This document shows, piece after piece, positions 1 through 7,774 of a stretch of 35,391 nucleotides of DNA. The position numbers were made by a program, and so were the translations under genes. This DNA is from an uncultured Verrucomicrobiota bacterium (GTDB taxonomy: Bacteria; Verrucomicrobiota; Kiritimatiellia; RFP12; UBA1067): NCBI GenBank assembly GCA_947305775.1, contig CAMZEN010000027.1:1-35391 (forward strand), in the 5' to 3' direction. Under the pieces are notes generated by a model. It saw only the letters and a program-made list of their open reading frames with translations, did no database searches and was not told the origin of the DNA. Positions within the stretch are counted from its first letter, which is position 1, and each line of letters begins with the position of its first letter.

Positions 1-739
1 TGTTCGCCTCCGTCCGCGTAATCGTGAGGATGTTTGTGGAGTTGGCGGGAATCTTTAGGGGATTTATGCCCTCGAACGTCTCGTAGACATGCCCCGCTGG
101 CAACGTCAGCGTCACATCGCGGTTGGCAGTGTTCACGATGCGCAGCACCGAATCGTACACTTCCCCGGCCTTCAGCACGAAACTGTCGATGGCACAGTCG
201 TCGTCCACAGTAACGGACGCGATGGCGCGATCTGCCGCCACATTCGTCAACGTATATGGCGACTCCACCTGCTGGACAACAGTAGTCACAACAGACGGCG
301 AACCACCACCCGAACCACTGCCACCGAAGATAGACCTGTAGAGCTGCAGCGTATAGGCTGGACACCCCTCAAAGCAGCTTATACCATAGCTCTTAACACT
401 CTCCGGTATCGTCAGATGCTCCAAAGATCTGCAACCATAAAACGCCTCATCGCCAATGCTCGTAACACTGTCTGGAATTGTGATGTCAACAAGTGACGTA
501 CATCCCTTGAAAGCACCAGAAACTATGCCTGTAGAGCCACTTACCACCTCAACGCTTTCAATGCAAGAATAGGCACTGGGAAACAAGGTCGAAAACGCCC
601 AGCGCGAAGGAACGGTCACGCTCGTCAGCCCGCTGCAGCCGGAGAACGCACGAGACGCGATATTCGTAACGCTGTCCGGTATCGTCACGCTCGTCAGCCC
701 GCTGCAACCGTAGAATGCATATTCCCCGATGCTCGTCAC
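1..739 (-). pseudogene. BspA-like leucine-rich-repeat surface protein fragment, N-terminus missing, C-terminus beyond window
   Basis: The minus frame reads leucine-rich repeats of the BspA/Treponema pallidum type: copies of AFYGCSGLTSVTIPDSV and close variants (AFSGCSGLTS, AFKGCTSLVDITIPDSV, AFYGCRSLEHLTIPESV). A Gly/Ser-rich linker follows (GGSGSGGGSP), then a beta-rich stretch that runs off the left edge. Such proteins are normally secreted or surface bound. The frame is open only back to a TAG at 770-772 and contains no ATG before the first repeat. The only candidate start is GTG at 737-739, already inside a repeat, so no signal peptide is encoded. I therefore read it as a 5'-truncated fragment. 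It could instead be a living gene entered by coupling from the mini-ORF that ends at 736 (GTGA overlap). The repeat identification is secure; its status as a pseudogene is inference. Confidence 0.65.
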
Positions 740-891
740 CGAAAAAAGGAGCCGTGCGCAAAAACAACCCTAGGGCAAACTGTGTTTCGCCCGTGGGTCA
801 TATCCAATTTACCCGTGGGTCAAATGTATTTCGCCGATGGGTCTCATAATTCCCTCGCTAGGGCTAAATCCGTTTCGCCGATAGGTCTCAT
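736..891 (-). other. Chain of three overlapping mini-ORFs in the 44-bp repeats
   Basis: Reading the minus strand, ATG at 889-891 opens a 15-codon ORF (MRPIGETDLALAREL) whose TGA overlaps the ATG of the next ORF (845-847, MRPIGEIHLTHG, TAA at 809-811). A third ORF runs from ATG 799-801 (MTHGRNT...) to TGA at 736-738, overlapping the GTG at 737-739 that opens the LRR frame. The first two have purine-rich GGGGGA or AGGGA three bases before the ATG. The repetition follows from the 44-bp units. Whether any of it is translated is unknown. Confidence 0.3.
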
Positions 892-916
892 AATTCCCCC
901 GCTAGGGCTAGCGACA
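785..916. repeat. Three tandem 44-bp units upstream of the LRR fragment
   Basis: Units start at 785, 829 and 873 with an exact 44-base period, each opening with TTTCGCC. Units two and three are close copies sharing GGTCTCATAATTCC and CGCTAGGGCTA. The first unit matches mainly in its first third (TTTCGCC, then TGGGTC) and then diverges. There is no spacer between units, so this is not a CRISPR array. Confidence 0.75.
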
Positions 917-1015
917 GGCTAGATGTCCCCGCAGACGTCCACATGAAAACGAAGCAATTTCCGACCCCAAACGAGGCTGTTTACTCTATGTCCGATCAGA
1001 CAGCGCATGGTGCAT

Positions 1016-1045
1016 ATTGTATCGCACTTTGCCCCTGCGCATCAA
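1016..1045 (-). promoter_or_regulatory. Possible promoter reading toward the repeats and LRR fragment
   Basis: On the minus strand TTGATG (1040-1045) and TACAAT (1016-1021) are separated by 18 bases. It lies just downstream of the umuC stop and points to the left edge. The -10 is not preceded by the TG seen at the other promoters here, so support is weak. The rest of 917-1060 shows nothing recognisable. Confidence 0.25.
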
Positions 1046-1060
1046 TCGACCCCGCCTTGT

Positions 1061-2308
1061 CTAGCGGACGGTCAGAATTTCGTCCCAGCGGGTCGAGGCG
1101 CGGCTAGAAAGTTTCGCCCGCTTCATACTCCACGACTTCTCGCCCATGCCTTCGGAAGCGGAAAACACCTTGCCCTTGCCATAACGGACGTTGATAGCGT
1201 CGATTGCCTTGTAGAGCGGCGAAGCCTTTGACACCTTCGGGGGGCTGAACAAGTCCATCTGGCGAGCGGTGCCGACCTTCTCAAGTCCGAAGAACACGAC
1301 ACCCGTCTTGCGGTAGCGAGTTCCGGGCAGGAAGAGCGCAGGAACTTCTGGGCGGATTGCGTCGAGCATCGCGTTTGTCGCATCCGTCGGTTCCGGGAAC
1401 ATGACCGTCCGCACGATGCAGTCGCCGCCGCCCCCTGAGCGGAATATCTGCGCGTAAATGTTGCAACCTGCGGCAAGCATACCGTGTTTTCTTAGCTTAG
1501 TCGCCGCCTGTGCCGTGAACGAGGCGAGAGATTCGGAGATGCCGTCGAGTGTCGTCACAGGCTCACCGAACGAGCGCGAACACGACACGCTGTCGGGGTC
1601 GGCATCGTAATCCCGCTCCTCGTTGCACGGAGTGCCGCGAAGTTCGGTGGCGGTGCGCAGAAGCACCACGCCGCCGACAGAACGGATCATGTCGTCCGGT
1701 GCGTCGCACAGGTCTTTCGCGGTGAATATCTGCTCCGCCCGCAGTTTCACCGCAAGCCTGCGTCCTACGCCCCAAACCTCGCTGGCGGAAAGCGCCGCAA
1801 GTATCTCCGTTGGATTGCCCGGCAGCACAAAAACACCTTCGGGACGCTTCTTTGCCATGTGGTTGGCGATCTTTGCGAGCGTCTTTGTCGGTGCGAAGCC
1901 AACACCGCACGGTATTCCGACCCAGCGAAGTATCTTTGCGCGCAACCTCTTGCCGTATTCTACGAGGTCGATGCCCTCACCCATCGGCGGATATATGAAT
2001 GCTTCGTCTATTGAATACTGCTCTACATCCAGCGTCTCGTCTCTAAGAATGGAGATTATTCGCCGCGACATGTCGCCGTAAAGTTCGTAGTTGGACGAGC
2101 AGAAGTCCAGTTCGCCCGACCTCTCACGGTGCTTCAGCTGGTAGTACGGCGTTCCCATCGCAATGCCTAGCGCCTTGAACTCGTTGGAGCGCGAGACGCA
2201 GCATCCGTCGTTGTTCGACAATACAGCGACCGGCCGCCCGACAAGCCGCCTGTTGAAAACCCTCTCGCAGCTGACGAAAAAGTTGTTGCCGTCTACGAGT
2301 CCTATCAT
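1061..2308 (-). CDS. umuC: UmuC-like Y-family DNA polymerase (Pol V catalytic subunit)
   Basis: Catalytic subunit of an error-prone translesion polymerase that copies past DNA damage, working with processed UmuD. The 415-residue protein is close to the E. coli length (422). It has the catalytic carboxylates in place: Asp6 in GLVDGNNFF and Asp101-Glu102 in YSIDEAFI. A helix-hairpin-helix region (LSASEVWGVGRRLAVKL) and the little-finger domain follow, with the C-terminal UmuC-specific tail. The ATG lies two bases after the umuD stop, the usual umuDC operon arrangement. The gene is the last of its transcription unit; no clear terminator follows. Identification is secure. An ImpB/RumB-type plasmid homologue would look the same, so a chromosomal SOS role is inferred. 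Confidence 0.95.
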   Translation of the reverse strand: MIGLVDGNNFFVSCERVFNRRLVGRPVAVLSNNDGCCVSRSNEFKALGIAMGTPYYQLKHRERSGELDFCSSNYELYGDMSRRIISILRDETLDVEQYSIDEAFIYPPMGEGIDLVEYGKRLRAKILRWVGIPCGVGFAPTKTLAKIANHMAKKRPEGVFVLPGNPTEILAALSASEVWGVGRRLAVKLRAEQIFTAKDLCDAPDDMIRSVGGVVLLRTATELRGTPCNEERDYDADPDSVSCSRSFGEPVTTLDGISESLASFTAQAATKLRKHGMLAAGCNIYAQIFRSGGGGDCIVRTVMFPEPTDATNAMLDAIRPEVPALFLPGTRYRKTGVVFFGLEKVGTARQMDLFSPPKVSKASPLYKAIDAINVRYGKGKVFSASEGMGEKSWSMKRAKLSSRASTRWDEILTVR

Positions 2309-2310
2309 TG

Positions 2311-2697
2311 TCAGAAGCGGTGTATGCAGGCCGTAACCTTGCCGAAGTAGTCGAGCTGCTGGCCTTTGCGGATGTGTATGACCGGAAAATCTGGATTCGC
2401 CGGTTCAAGTCTGACACCGTCCTTGTCGCGACGGTAGGTCTTCACCGTAAAATCGCCGTCCACACAGACGATGATGACGTCGCCGCTTGCCGGACGAAGC
2501 GAGCGGTCCACCACAAGCAAGTCGCCGTCGTGGATTCCTTCGCCGATCATAGAGTCGCCCTGTACCCTGACAAAGAATGTCGCAGCCGGACGCTTGACCA
2601 GAAGTTCGTTCAGGTCAAGCGGAGTTTCTTGATACTGCTCAGCAGGCGAAGGAAACCCCGCCACAACCGAACCTGAAACTTTCGCCCTAGCACTCAT
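2311..2697 (-). CDS. umuD: UmuD-like self-cleaving Pol V subunit (S24 peptidase family)
   Basis: Accessory subunit of Pol V; RecA-stimulated self-cleavage converts it to the active form. In 128 residues it keeps the conserved block GFPSPAEQY after an Ala13-Gly14 cleavage bond (E. coli UmuD has Cys-Gly, LexA has Ala-Gly). The catalytic Ser49 is in QGDSMIGEG and Lys86 in GDFTVKTYRR, spaced 37 residues apart as in E. coli. The start follows an extended -10 box by only 11 bases and has no Shine-Dalgarno sequence, so the mRNA is probably nearly leaderless. SOS control is expected from the family, but I see no canonical E. coli-type LexA box. Only a short TGTT-N2-AACA inverted repeat lies between the -10 box and the ATG. 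Confidence 0.95.
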   Translation of the reverse strand: MSARAKVSGSVVAGFPSPAEQYQETPLDLNELLVKRPAATFFVRVQGDSMIGEGIHDGDLLVVDRSLRPASGDVIIVCVDGDFTVKTYRRDKDGVRLEPANPDFPVIHIRKGQQLDYFGKVTACIHRF

Positions 2698-2708
2698 ACT
2701 GTTGAAAC

Positions 2709-2717
2709 ATTATACCA
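2709..2717 (-). promoter_or_regulatory. umuDC extended -10 promoter (TGGTATAAT)
   Basis: TGGTATAAT ends 11 bases before the umuD ATG. The -35 region is poor, as expected for an extended -10 promoter. The inverted repeat TGTT-TC-AACA at 2700-2709 overlaps the expected transcription start and is a candidate operator. Confidence 0.7.
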
Positions 2718-2842
2718 AACGCCACCCTCAAACCGCAATAACGGGCTACTGTATGCTTATATCCGACTCCAGCATTGCACTTCTTCCCTGTCTTCCGCGT
2801 CTAGCGGCAGGTGCGCATTATTGCCTGTAAGACGAGAAAGAT

Positions 2843-3760
2843 TCAGGGGTTTGCAAGCGCAGCTTCAAGGCGCGGCAGACGATCATGGAGCGAAAGCCTG
2901 AACGGCAGATCCATGCAGAGCGGACGCACCAGCCGAAACACTCGACCGGACATTACTTTTATCTCGCCAGGCACGCGCCCACGAGCGATGATGTGCGACA
3001 GCACCCGCCGCGGCATAGATTCCCATAGTCCGCGCAGTCCGGCTTCCGGATCCATCGAAACGCGATCCCAGAAGATCTTTTCGCCGCTCGCGCCGTCGAC
3101 ACCTGCAAGCACATACGCGCATCGAGGACGCTTCTCCTTGGTCATCAGCCCGGGAGCAATGCGAAAGTCGAACTCCAACGACTCCTCACTTGCGAACGGA
3201 ATGTCTTTCGCTTTCTTTATGTCATCCTTAGGAAACGCTATCGTCTCTACGTGCGGCCGCGGATCCGGTATCTGGAGAGGCTCATCCGTCCAGTTCCCCT
3301 TATGGTCCTCGACTCGCGCAAAAACAGCCTTGTCTCCGGCAAACTTGAGCGGCAGCTTCCTGTCGGACTCTATGCGCATCATGACGCCAAAAACCTCCCA
3401 AAGCATGCGTTCGCAGAGGGCTCTGCCTTTCTCGTCCGCCTGCACAGGAATATAGCCAGGGTCGTGACGGAACAGCATGCACGAACCATCCGCAAGGAAC
3501 ACAAGTTCGAAATGAGGGAACTCAATTGGCGACGAGTACCACCCGAAGCAATGGTCTACCGCCGTGCGCACAAAGTCGTGGAAGGTCTGCCAACCCTCAA
3601 GCAAGAGCAACCGGACCTTGATCTCAGGCCTATCCCCCTTAAGCGCAGCAAAGAAATAGGGGAGCACCGTACCACGCGGCTTTATGGCCCAATGGCAAGG
3701 GAACACCGATTCCCAAAGGCCAAGCCCGTCGATGCGCCGTCCTATATCCTCTACCGTCAC
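2843..3760 (-). CDS. Uncharacterised 305-residue protein, resembling DUF6930-type proteins
   Basis: I do not recognise a biochemical function. The protein is soluble, with no signal peptide or membrane segment. Its N-terminal half is rich in Trp, Phe and His (LGLWESVFPCHWAIKPRG, FHDFVRTAVDHCFGWYSSP). The C-terminal end, RVFRLVRPLCMDLPFRLSLHDRLPRLEAAL, resembles the end of DUF6930-like proteins, a tentative match from memory. The start is GTG and overlaps the TGA of the upstream PotD-like gene (GTGA), so translation is probably coupled. It is the last gene of the nnrD unit. A 145-base gap without a gene separates it from the umuD start; that gap holds the umuD promoter. Confidence 0.7.
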   Translation of the reverse strand: MTVEDIGRRIDGLGLWESVFPCHWAIKPRGTVLPYFFAALKGDRPEIKVRLLLLEGWQTFHDFVRTAVDHCFGWYSSPIEFPHFELVFLADGSCMLFRHDPGYIPVQADEKGRALCERMLWEVFGVMMRIESDRKLPLKFAGDKAVFARVEDHKGNWTDEPLQIPDPRPHVETIAFPKDDIKKAKDIPFASEESLEFDFRIAPGLMTKEKRPRCAYVLAGVDGASGEKIFWDRVSMDPEAGLRGLWESMPRRVLSHIIARGRVPGEIKVMSGRVFRLVRPLCMDLPFRLSLHDRLPRLEAALANP

Positions 3761-4923
3761 TTCGCTTCAGTGGCCTTTATGCGATCCCAGGCCTTGTTGT
3801 AAAGCTCCTGCACCTCCGGCTTGCCTTCAAAGCTTTTAAGAACCTGCCCAAAACGAAGCTTCTCGTCGCTGAGTATTATCAGCGAGCGATATTCCTCGTC
3901 AAGCAGCTCGATGCCTGGCTTGACCGGATTTGGGCCGCATATGTAGTCCATGTTGGCGGCAGCAACATCGCCATCATATATATAGTTGATGAAGGCGTAG
4001 GCAAGATCTTTACGCTTGGCGTCGCTGGAGATGACCATCTCGTCAAAAGCGATGGTAAAGCCCTCTTGCGGAAGCGCAAAGCCTATGTCGTCACGCACAG
4101 GAGCGCCAGCCTCTTCATCGCCTACGATCACCTGGGTCACATCCGTCGAATAGCCATGGCCAAGCCACGTCGCTCCGCTCGCCACTTCTGTCTTGTAGCT
4201 CTCAGAGTCGAACTTGCGAACGTTAGAACGCCACTTGAGCACCTGCTCAACCGCAGCGTCTATCTCAGCAGGGTTCTCCGAGTTAACAGAATATCCCAGG
4301 AACATCAGGCCGGCGCCGATCACTTCGCGCATATCATCCAAAAGCGATATGCGGCCCTTCATCGCCTCGTTGTCAAGGATAGACCACGAATTCACAACAG
4401 CGCCTTCGGGAATCTTGTCCTTGGCGTACGCAAAGCCGGTATACGTCACCGCATAAGGTGCGCCATATGTAAAGCTGGGATCAAGAATCTGAGTGGCGAA
4501 TGAAGGATCGAAATTCTTCAGAACATTCGGTATCTTGGATCGGTCCAGCTTTTCTATCATCCCCTCTTGCGCCATTGTGGCGATCTGGTAGCTGCTGGGC
4601 ATGATGAGATCGTAGCCAGTTCCGCCAACCTTCAGCTTGGCGTACATCGCCTCGTTTGAGTCGAACGTGTCGATCACGACCTTTACACCAAGAGCATTTT
4701 CAAAGCTCTCAAGCACATCAGGCGAGATGTAGTCGCTCCAGGTATAGATGTGCAACGTGCCGCCATCTCCGCCCTCGGAAGGCACAAAACCACTGGCCTC
4801 TGCCGCAGACAATGCCTGCGACGTCAGATCGATCTTGTCACCTTCACCACCGCCATCGGTGCAGCCTGCCACAAAAGAAATCGCAAGAAGCGATGCTGTC
4901 AATGCCTTGATTGTGTTGTACAT
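3757..4923 (-). CDS. PotD/PotF-like polyamine-binding lipoprotein of an ABC importer
   Basis: Extracytoplasmic solute-binding protein of the spermidine/putrescine family (SBP_bac_8-like, 388 residues). The N-terminus is a lipoprotein signal with lipobox SFVAGC, followed by a Gly/Asp/Glu-rich linker. The family signature LHIYTWSDYISPDVLESFE starts the mature domain, and later blocks (YDLIMPSSYQIATMAQEGMI, PYAVTYTGFAYAKDK, DEMVISSDAKRKDLAYAFINY) fit PotD/PotF throughout. A Shine-Dalgarno AAAGG lies nine bases before the ATG. The gene sits between iorB and an unknown gene. No permease or ATPase gene is in the window, so the binding protein is orphaned here. Polyamine specificity is inferred from the family. 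Confidence 0.88.
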   Translation of the reverse strand: MYNTIKALTASLLAISFVAGCTDGGGEGDKIDLTSQALSAAEASGFVPSEGGDGGTLHIYTWSDYISPDVLESFENALGVKVVIDTFDSNEAMYAKLKVGGTGYDLIMPSSYQIATMAQEGMIEKLDRSKIPNVLKNFDPSFATQILDPSFTYGAPYAVTYTGFAYAKDKIPEGAVVNSWSILDNEAMKGRISLLDDMREVIGAGLMFLGYSVNSENPAEIDAAVEQVLKWRSNVRKFDSESYKTEVASGATWLGHGYSTDVTQVIVGDEEAGAPVRDDIGFALPQEGFTIAFDEMVISSDAKRKDLAYAFINYIYDGDVAAANMDYICGPNPVKPGIELLDEEYRSLIILSDEKLRFGQVLKSFEGKPEVQELYNKAWDRIKATEAK

Positions 4924-4944
4924 GACGAATGCCTTTCTGTTACT

Positions 4945-5535
4945 TTATTTCTGGACGGCGGCGCGCCCGAGGGCGAACGCCTTTTTGTTGACTTCAAGAA
5001 GCTTGGCCTTCGGGCCCGTAAGCATAGTCTCCATAGCCTTCAGCCAGTCGGACTCGGCGAACGGGGTGAACACCGAAAGGGCCCCCGCAATGACCATATT
5101 CATAGTTCGCGAGTTCCCAACCTCCTCGGTAGCGATCTTCATCGCATCCACAAGCTTTAATCCCGAAATCGCAGCAACGCGCGAGTCGAGATCCGCAACA
5201 TCCTGCTGCTGGCCCGAAGAAACGGTAACCGGCACAAGATACATGTCGTTCACTATCGCAACACCGCCTTCGGCAAGCAGGTGGGCGTTTCGCACGGCCT
5301 CTAGTTTGTCAAAGCTCACAAGGATGTCGCTTGTACCGTCCTGAATGATGGGCGAAGCGACACTGTCGCCAAAGCGCACCTGCGAACTGACGCTTCCACC
5401 GCGCTGGGCCATTCCGTGTATCTCGCTCTTCTTGACCTCAAGACCCGCGATTGCAGCGGTCTTGGCCAATATGTCCGCCGTGAGTATTATGCCCTGCCCG
5501 CCGACTCCGACGAGCGAAACGTTTACTGTCTTCAT
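4945..5535 (-). CDS. iorB: Indolepyruvate:ferredoxin oxidoreductase beta subunit
   Basis: Gamma-domain subunit of the two-subunit 2-oxoacid:ferredoxin oxidoreductase that converts aryl pyruvates (indolepyruvate, phenylpyruvate) plus CoA to acyl-CoA, CO2 and reduced ferredoxin. At 196 residues it is the normal IorB length. It opens with NVSLVGVGGQGIILTADILAKTA and has the conserved EIHGMAQRGGSVSSQVRFG. A Shine-Dalgarno AGGA lies inside the end of the preceding NifU-like gene, five bases downstream of whose frame this one starts. Its partner iorA is about 22 kb away at 27303-29066 in another transcription unit, which is unusual because iorA and iorB are normally adjacent. Confidence 0.92.
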   Translation of the reverse strand: MKTVNVSLVGVGGQGIILTADILAKTAAIAGLEVKKSEIHGMAQRGGSVSSQVRFGDSVASPIIQDGTSDILVSFDKLEAVRNAHLLAEGGVAIVNDMYLVPVTVSSGQQQDVADLDSRVAAISGLKLVDAMKIATEEVGNSRTMNMVIAGALSVFTPFAESDWLKAMETMLTGPKAKLLEVNKKAFALGRAAVQK

Positions 5536-5539
5536 CGTT

Positions 5540-5761
5540 TCAATCCTGTACGCGCTCGACCGTTATCTCGGGATCAATCTCCTGCAAGGCGACCTCTATG
5601 CCTTGCTTGAGCGTCATCATGGCGAACGGACACGAACCACAGTGTCCGACAAGTCTGAGGTATACGACCTTACCGTCTATCTTAACCAGTTCAAGATCGC
5701 CGCCGTCGTTCTGAAGGCCGCCGCGCAGCTCTTCGAGCTTTGCCTTTATCTGTTCTTCCAT
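5540..5761 (-). CDS. NifU C-terminal-domain iron-sulfur carrier protein
   Basis: A 73-residue stand-alone NifU-C (NFU) domain, a small Fe-S scaffold or carrier that delivers clusters to client enzymes. The sequence shows GGLQNDGGDLELVKIDG and then the cluster-ligating CxxC (Cys41-Gly-Ser-Cys44) within GHCGSCPFAMMTLKQGIE. It lies immediately before iorB and 24 bases after the NamZ-like gene. AAGGAG and AGGA stretches precede the ATG. Its position next to a ferredoxin-dependent oxidoreductase gene suggests, as inference only, a role in supplying Fe-S clusters to that system (IorA carries two cluster sites). Confidence 0.9.
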   Translation of the reverse strand: MEEQIKAKLEELRGGLQNDGGDLELVKIDGKVVYLRLVGHCGSCPFAMMTLKQGIEVALQEIDPEITVERVQD

Positions 5762-5785
5762 TTTTCCTGTTGTCTCCTTAAAAGA

Positions 5786-6892
5786 TCATTGATACAGGTC
5801 GACGCGCGTCTTGAGGAACTCGTCTTGCGCGTCAATCCATGTTGTGAAGAGCTCGCCAAGGTCGCCGTTCTGCAAAGTGTCGCGTATTTCTGTCGAACCG
5901 TAGAGCTTGTCGAACCAATCCGGGTTCGCACCAAATGACATTTTGGAGCCATGGTGCTGCAGAAGAGCGGTGTATATCAGCATGCCCGCTGTTACGGGGT
6001 AGCATGCATCAGGATTGGAAATGGTGAACAATATGCCATTCAGATTCTGGTTCTTGTAATGCCCGGATTGCGGAGAATATCTGAACGGCCTCATACCTAT
6101 GCCGCAGCTCGAAAGGCCAGGCGCAAGATCTTTCATCAACCCTTTCTGATCAAGCCAAGGTGCGCCTATTACGCGAAACGCCAAAGATCCGTCTCGGTCG
6201 CAGTCGATCGACGGATACGCCTCGGTGAAGACCAGCATCGGATACAGAACCGCGCTGTCCCAGCTGCGTATCGCCGGAGAAGGCGGTATGAAGTTCGGCC
6301 ATGGATTGCGCACGGCATGATTCCAGTCAAGAATCTTGATCACGGTGAGATCGAGATCGAGTCCTTCAGCCTGCTTTATCCAAAGCGCGCATTCGCCAGG
6401 CGTCATGCCATGGCAGAACGGAATGTTTAGCGGCGCCACGAACGACGCATACGAGGGCTTGCGCATCGGGCCGTCCAGTATTCCGCCAAGCGGAATCGGA
6501 CGGTCGAGGACGACCACTGAAACTCCCTTTTTGGCGCACGTTTCAAGAACATTCTTGATTGTCGCGAGATATGTATAGCACCGCACCCCGATGTCGCATA
6601 GGTCTATAACCATGCACCCGAGACCTTCCAGCATCTCATCTGTAGGATGACGGTGTTCACCATAGAGCGAATGAATGGGACGGTTCCAGTATGGATGCCA
6701 TGCGCTCGCCGTCTTCTCACCAGCTGCCGAAGAGCCGAAGAACCCGTGCTCTGCGGAGAAAAGCGATTTGAACCTGTCAGGGAAGGCAACCGCCAGTCGC
6801 CCTGTGGTTGATGTCGCCTGCATGGTAAGAAGCCCGAACGCAACGTCCGTCTTCGCCAGGTGATCTATGAGTCCCTGATAGTTGATCTTCAT
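5786..6892 (-). CDS. DUF1343 / NamZ-like protein (possible exo-N-acetylmuramidase)
   Basis: Member of the DUF1343 family, whose studied members (NamZ) remove terminal N-acetylmuramic acid from peptidoglycan fragments. Conserved blocks include LFSAEHGFFG with Glu48, SLYGEHRHPTDEMLEGLG, DLCDIGVRCYTYLATI, VVVLDRPIPLGG and PFCHGMTPGECA, in 368 residues. Two points differ from typical members. There is no signal peptide, implying a cytoplasmic protein. The usual block around EGTNVSEGRGT is replaced by TEAYPSIDCDRDGSLAF before the conserved GAPWL. The ATG overlaps the nnrD stop (ATGA). A role in muropeptide recycling is plausible, but the altered block means a different substrate or lost activity cannot be excluded. 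Confidence 0.8.
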   Translation of the reverse strand: MKINYQGLIDHLAKTDVAFGLLTMQATSTTGRLAVAFPDRFKSLFSAEHGFFGSSAAGEKTASAWHPYWNRPIHSLYGEHRHPTDEMLEGLGCMVIDLCDIGVRCYTYLATIKNVLETCAKKGVSVVVLDRPIPLGGILDGPMRKPSYASFVAPLNIPFCHGMTPGECALWIKQAEGLDLDLTVIKILDWNHAVRNPWPNFIPPSPAIRSWDSAVLYPMLVFTEAYPSIDCDRDGSLAFRVIGAPWLDQKGLMKDLAPGLSSCGIGMRPFRYSPQSGHYKNQNLNGILFTISNPDACYPVTAGMLIYTALLQHHGSKMSFGANPDWFDKLYGSTEIRDTLQNGDLGELFTTWIDAQDEFLKTRVDLYQ

Positions 6893-7758
6893 GGAGTCTC
6901 CCCGTTTGTGGCATTTTTGCCGTCCAGCAGAACGCGCAACGCGCCCATTTCCGCGGCAGTGTTTGAAATTGAAGGATCACGCACGGCGGCGATCACGTTG
7001 TCGGACGCCGCGCCATGCAGCCAGACCGCCGATGCGGCGGCTGTGAAAGAGTCGCATTTAAGATATGCCCAACGCGCACCTATGGCGCCAGCCAGAAGAT
7101 CGCCCATGCCTCCGAGCGCCATGAACGGATTGCCGGTCGTGTTTTCGTAAACATGCGCACCGTCGGACGAGACAACAAGAGTCTTCGGTCCCTTCAACAC
7201 GACCGTTGCGCCATACCTTTCTACTATTGCGCGCGCAGCGCCCATGCGGTCCCTTGCCACAGCTTCGCGGCTCTCGCCCAAAAGCCTGGCCGCCTCACCC
7301 TCATGGGGAGTGAGCACAAGCTCCTGCCCTGCAGCCGGGTCGTAGCCATCGGTTCTGCCGTACCATCCGGCAAGGATCGAAAGCGCATCGGCGTCAAGGA
7401 CGAACCTGCCGCTGGAACCTGAAAGCAGACGCGACAAAACAAGTTCCGAACCGACTTCAGCACCAAGGCCCATGCCGATTACGATCGCATCCGCCTTAGG
7501 CGGCACGCAATTCGGGGTAAGCCTGGTGAATGTGGCCTCCGGCAGAAGTGCACCCGCACATATTCTGGAAACGCCCGGAGCGACAAGATGCACAAGCCCG
7601 GCACCTGCCGCACGCGCACCTAGACCGGCCATGACGGGCGCATTCGCATACCGCCATGAGCCGCCCACGACAGCAACGGTGCCAACAGAATACTTGCATG
7701 CATCGACTGGACGCCTCTTGAAGGCTCCTGTCAACTGTTGTGGCACTGTGTCTGTCAT
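6889..7758 (-). CDS. nnrD: ADP/ATP-dependent NAD(P)H-hydrate dehydratase
   Basis: Repairs hydrated NADH/NADPH by nucleotide-dependent dehydration; ribokinase-like fold (YjeF C-terminal, CARKD family). Visible motifs are GTVAVVGGSWRYANAPVMAGLGARAAGAGLV, DADALSILAGW, LVLTPHEGEAARLLG, and the signature GNPFMALGGMGDLLAGAIGA. The usual epimerase (NnrE) domain is absent, so this is a stand-alone NnrD. I chose ATG 7756-7758, giving 289 residues. The frame is open further upstream, but ATG 7765-7767 overlaps the -10 box itself, and a start seven bases after the -10 box predicts a leaderless mRNA. This is the first gene of a six-gene unit. Confidence 0.9.
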   Translation of the reverse strand: MTDTVPQQLTGAFKRRPVDACKYSVGTVAVVGGSWRYANAPVMAGLGARAAGAGLVHLVAPGVSRICAGALLPEATFTRLTPNCVPPKADAIVIGMGLGAEVGSELVLSRLLSGSSGRFVLDADALSILAGWYGRTDGYDPAAGQELVLTPHEGEAARLLGESREAVARDRMGAARAIVERYGATVVLKGPKTLVVSSDGAHVYENTTGNPFMALGGMGDLLAGAIGARWAYLKCDSFTAAASAVWLHGAASDNVIAAVRDPSISNTAAEMGALRVLLDGKNATNGETP

Positions 7759-7765
7759 GATGTGC

Positions 7766-7774
7766 ATTATACCA
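7766..7774 (-). promoter_or_regulatory. nnrD extended -10 promoter (TGGTATAAT)
   Basis: TGGTATAAT lies seven bases before the chosen nnrD ATG. TTGTCG, 17 bases upstream of TATAAT, is a fair -35. The TAA inside the box (7767-7769) is also the stop codon of the upstream methyltransferase gene. Confidence 0.75.

Noticed and set aside
558..767. A 69-codon minus-strand ORF in the LRR region
   Set aside because: It is an out-of-frame reading of the leucine-rich repeats; the true frame gives the AFYGCSGLTSV pattern.
785..916. CRISPR array
   Set aside because: The 44-bp units are directly adjacent with no spacers, diverge from each other, and no cas gene is present.
2700..2709. LexA (SOS) box for umuDC
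   Set aside because: Only a short TGTT-N2-AACA inverted repeat is present; it matches neither the E. coli nor the Bacillus consensus, so it is kept as a possible operator only.
2843..3760. Plus-strand ORFs opposite the unknown gene (for example 2811-3455)
   Set aside because: They are antisense shadows; the minus frame has better composition and a coupled start with the PotD-like gene.
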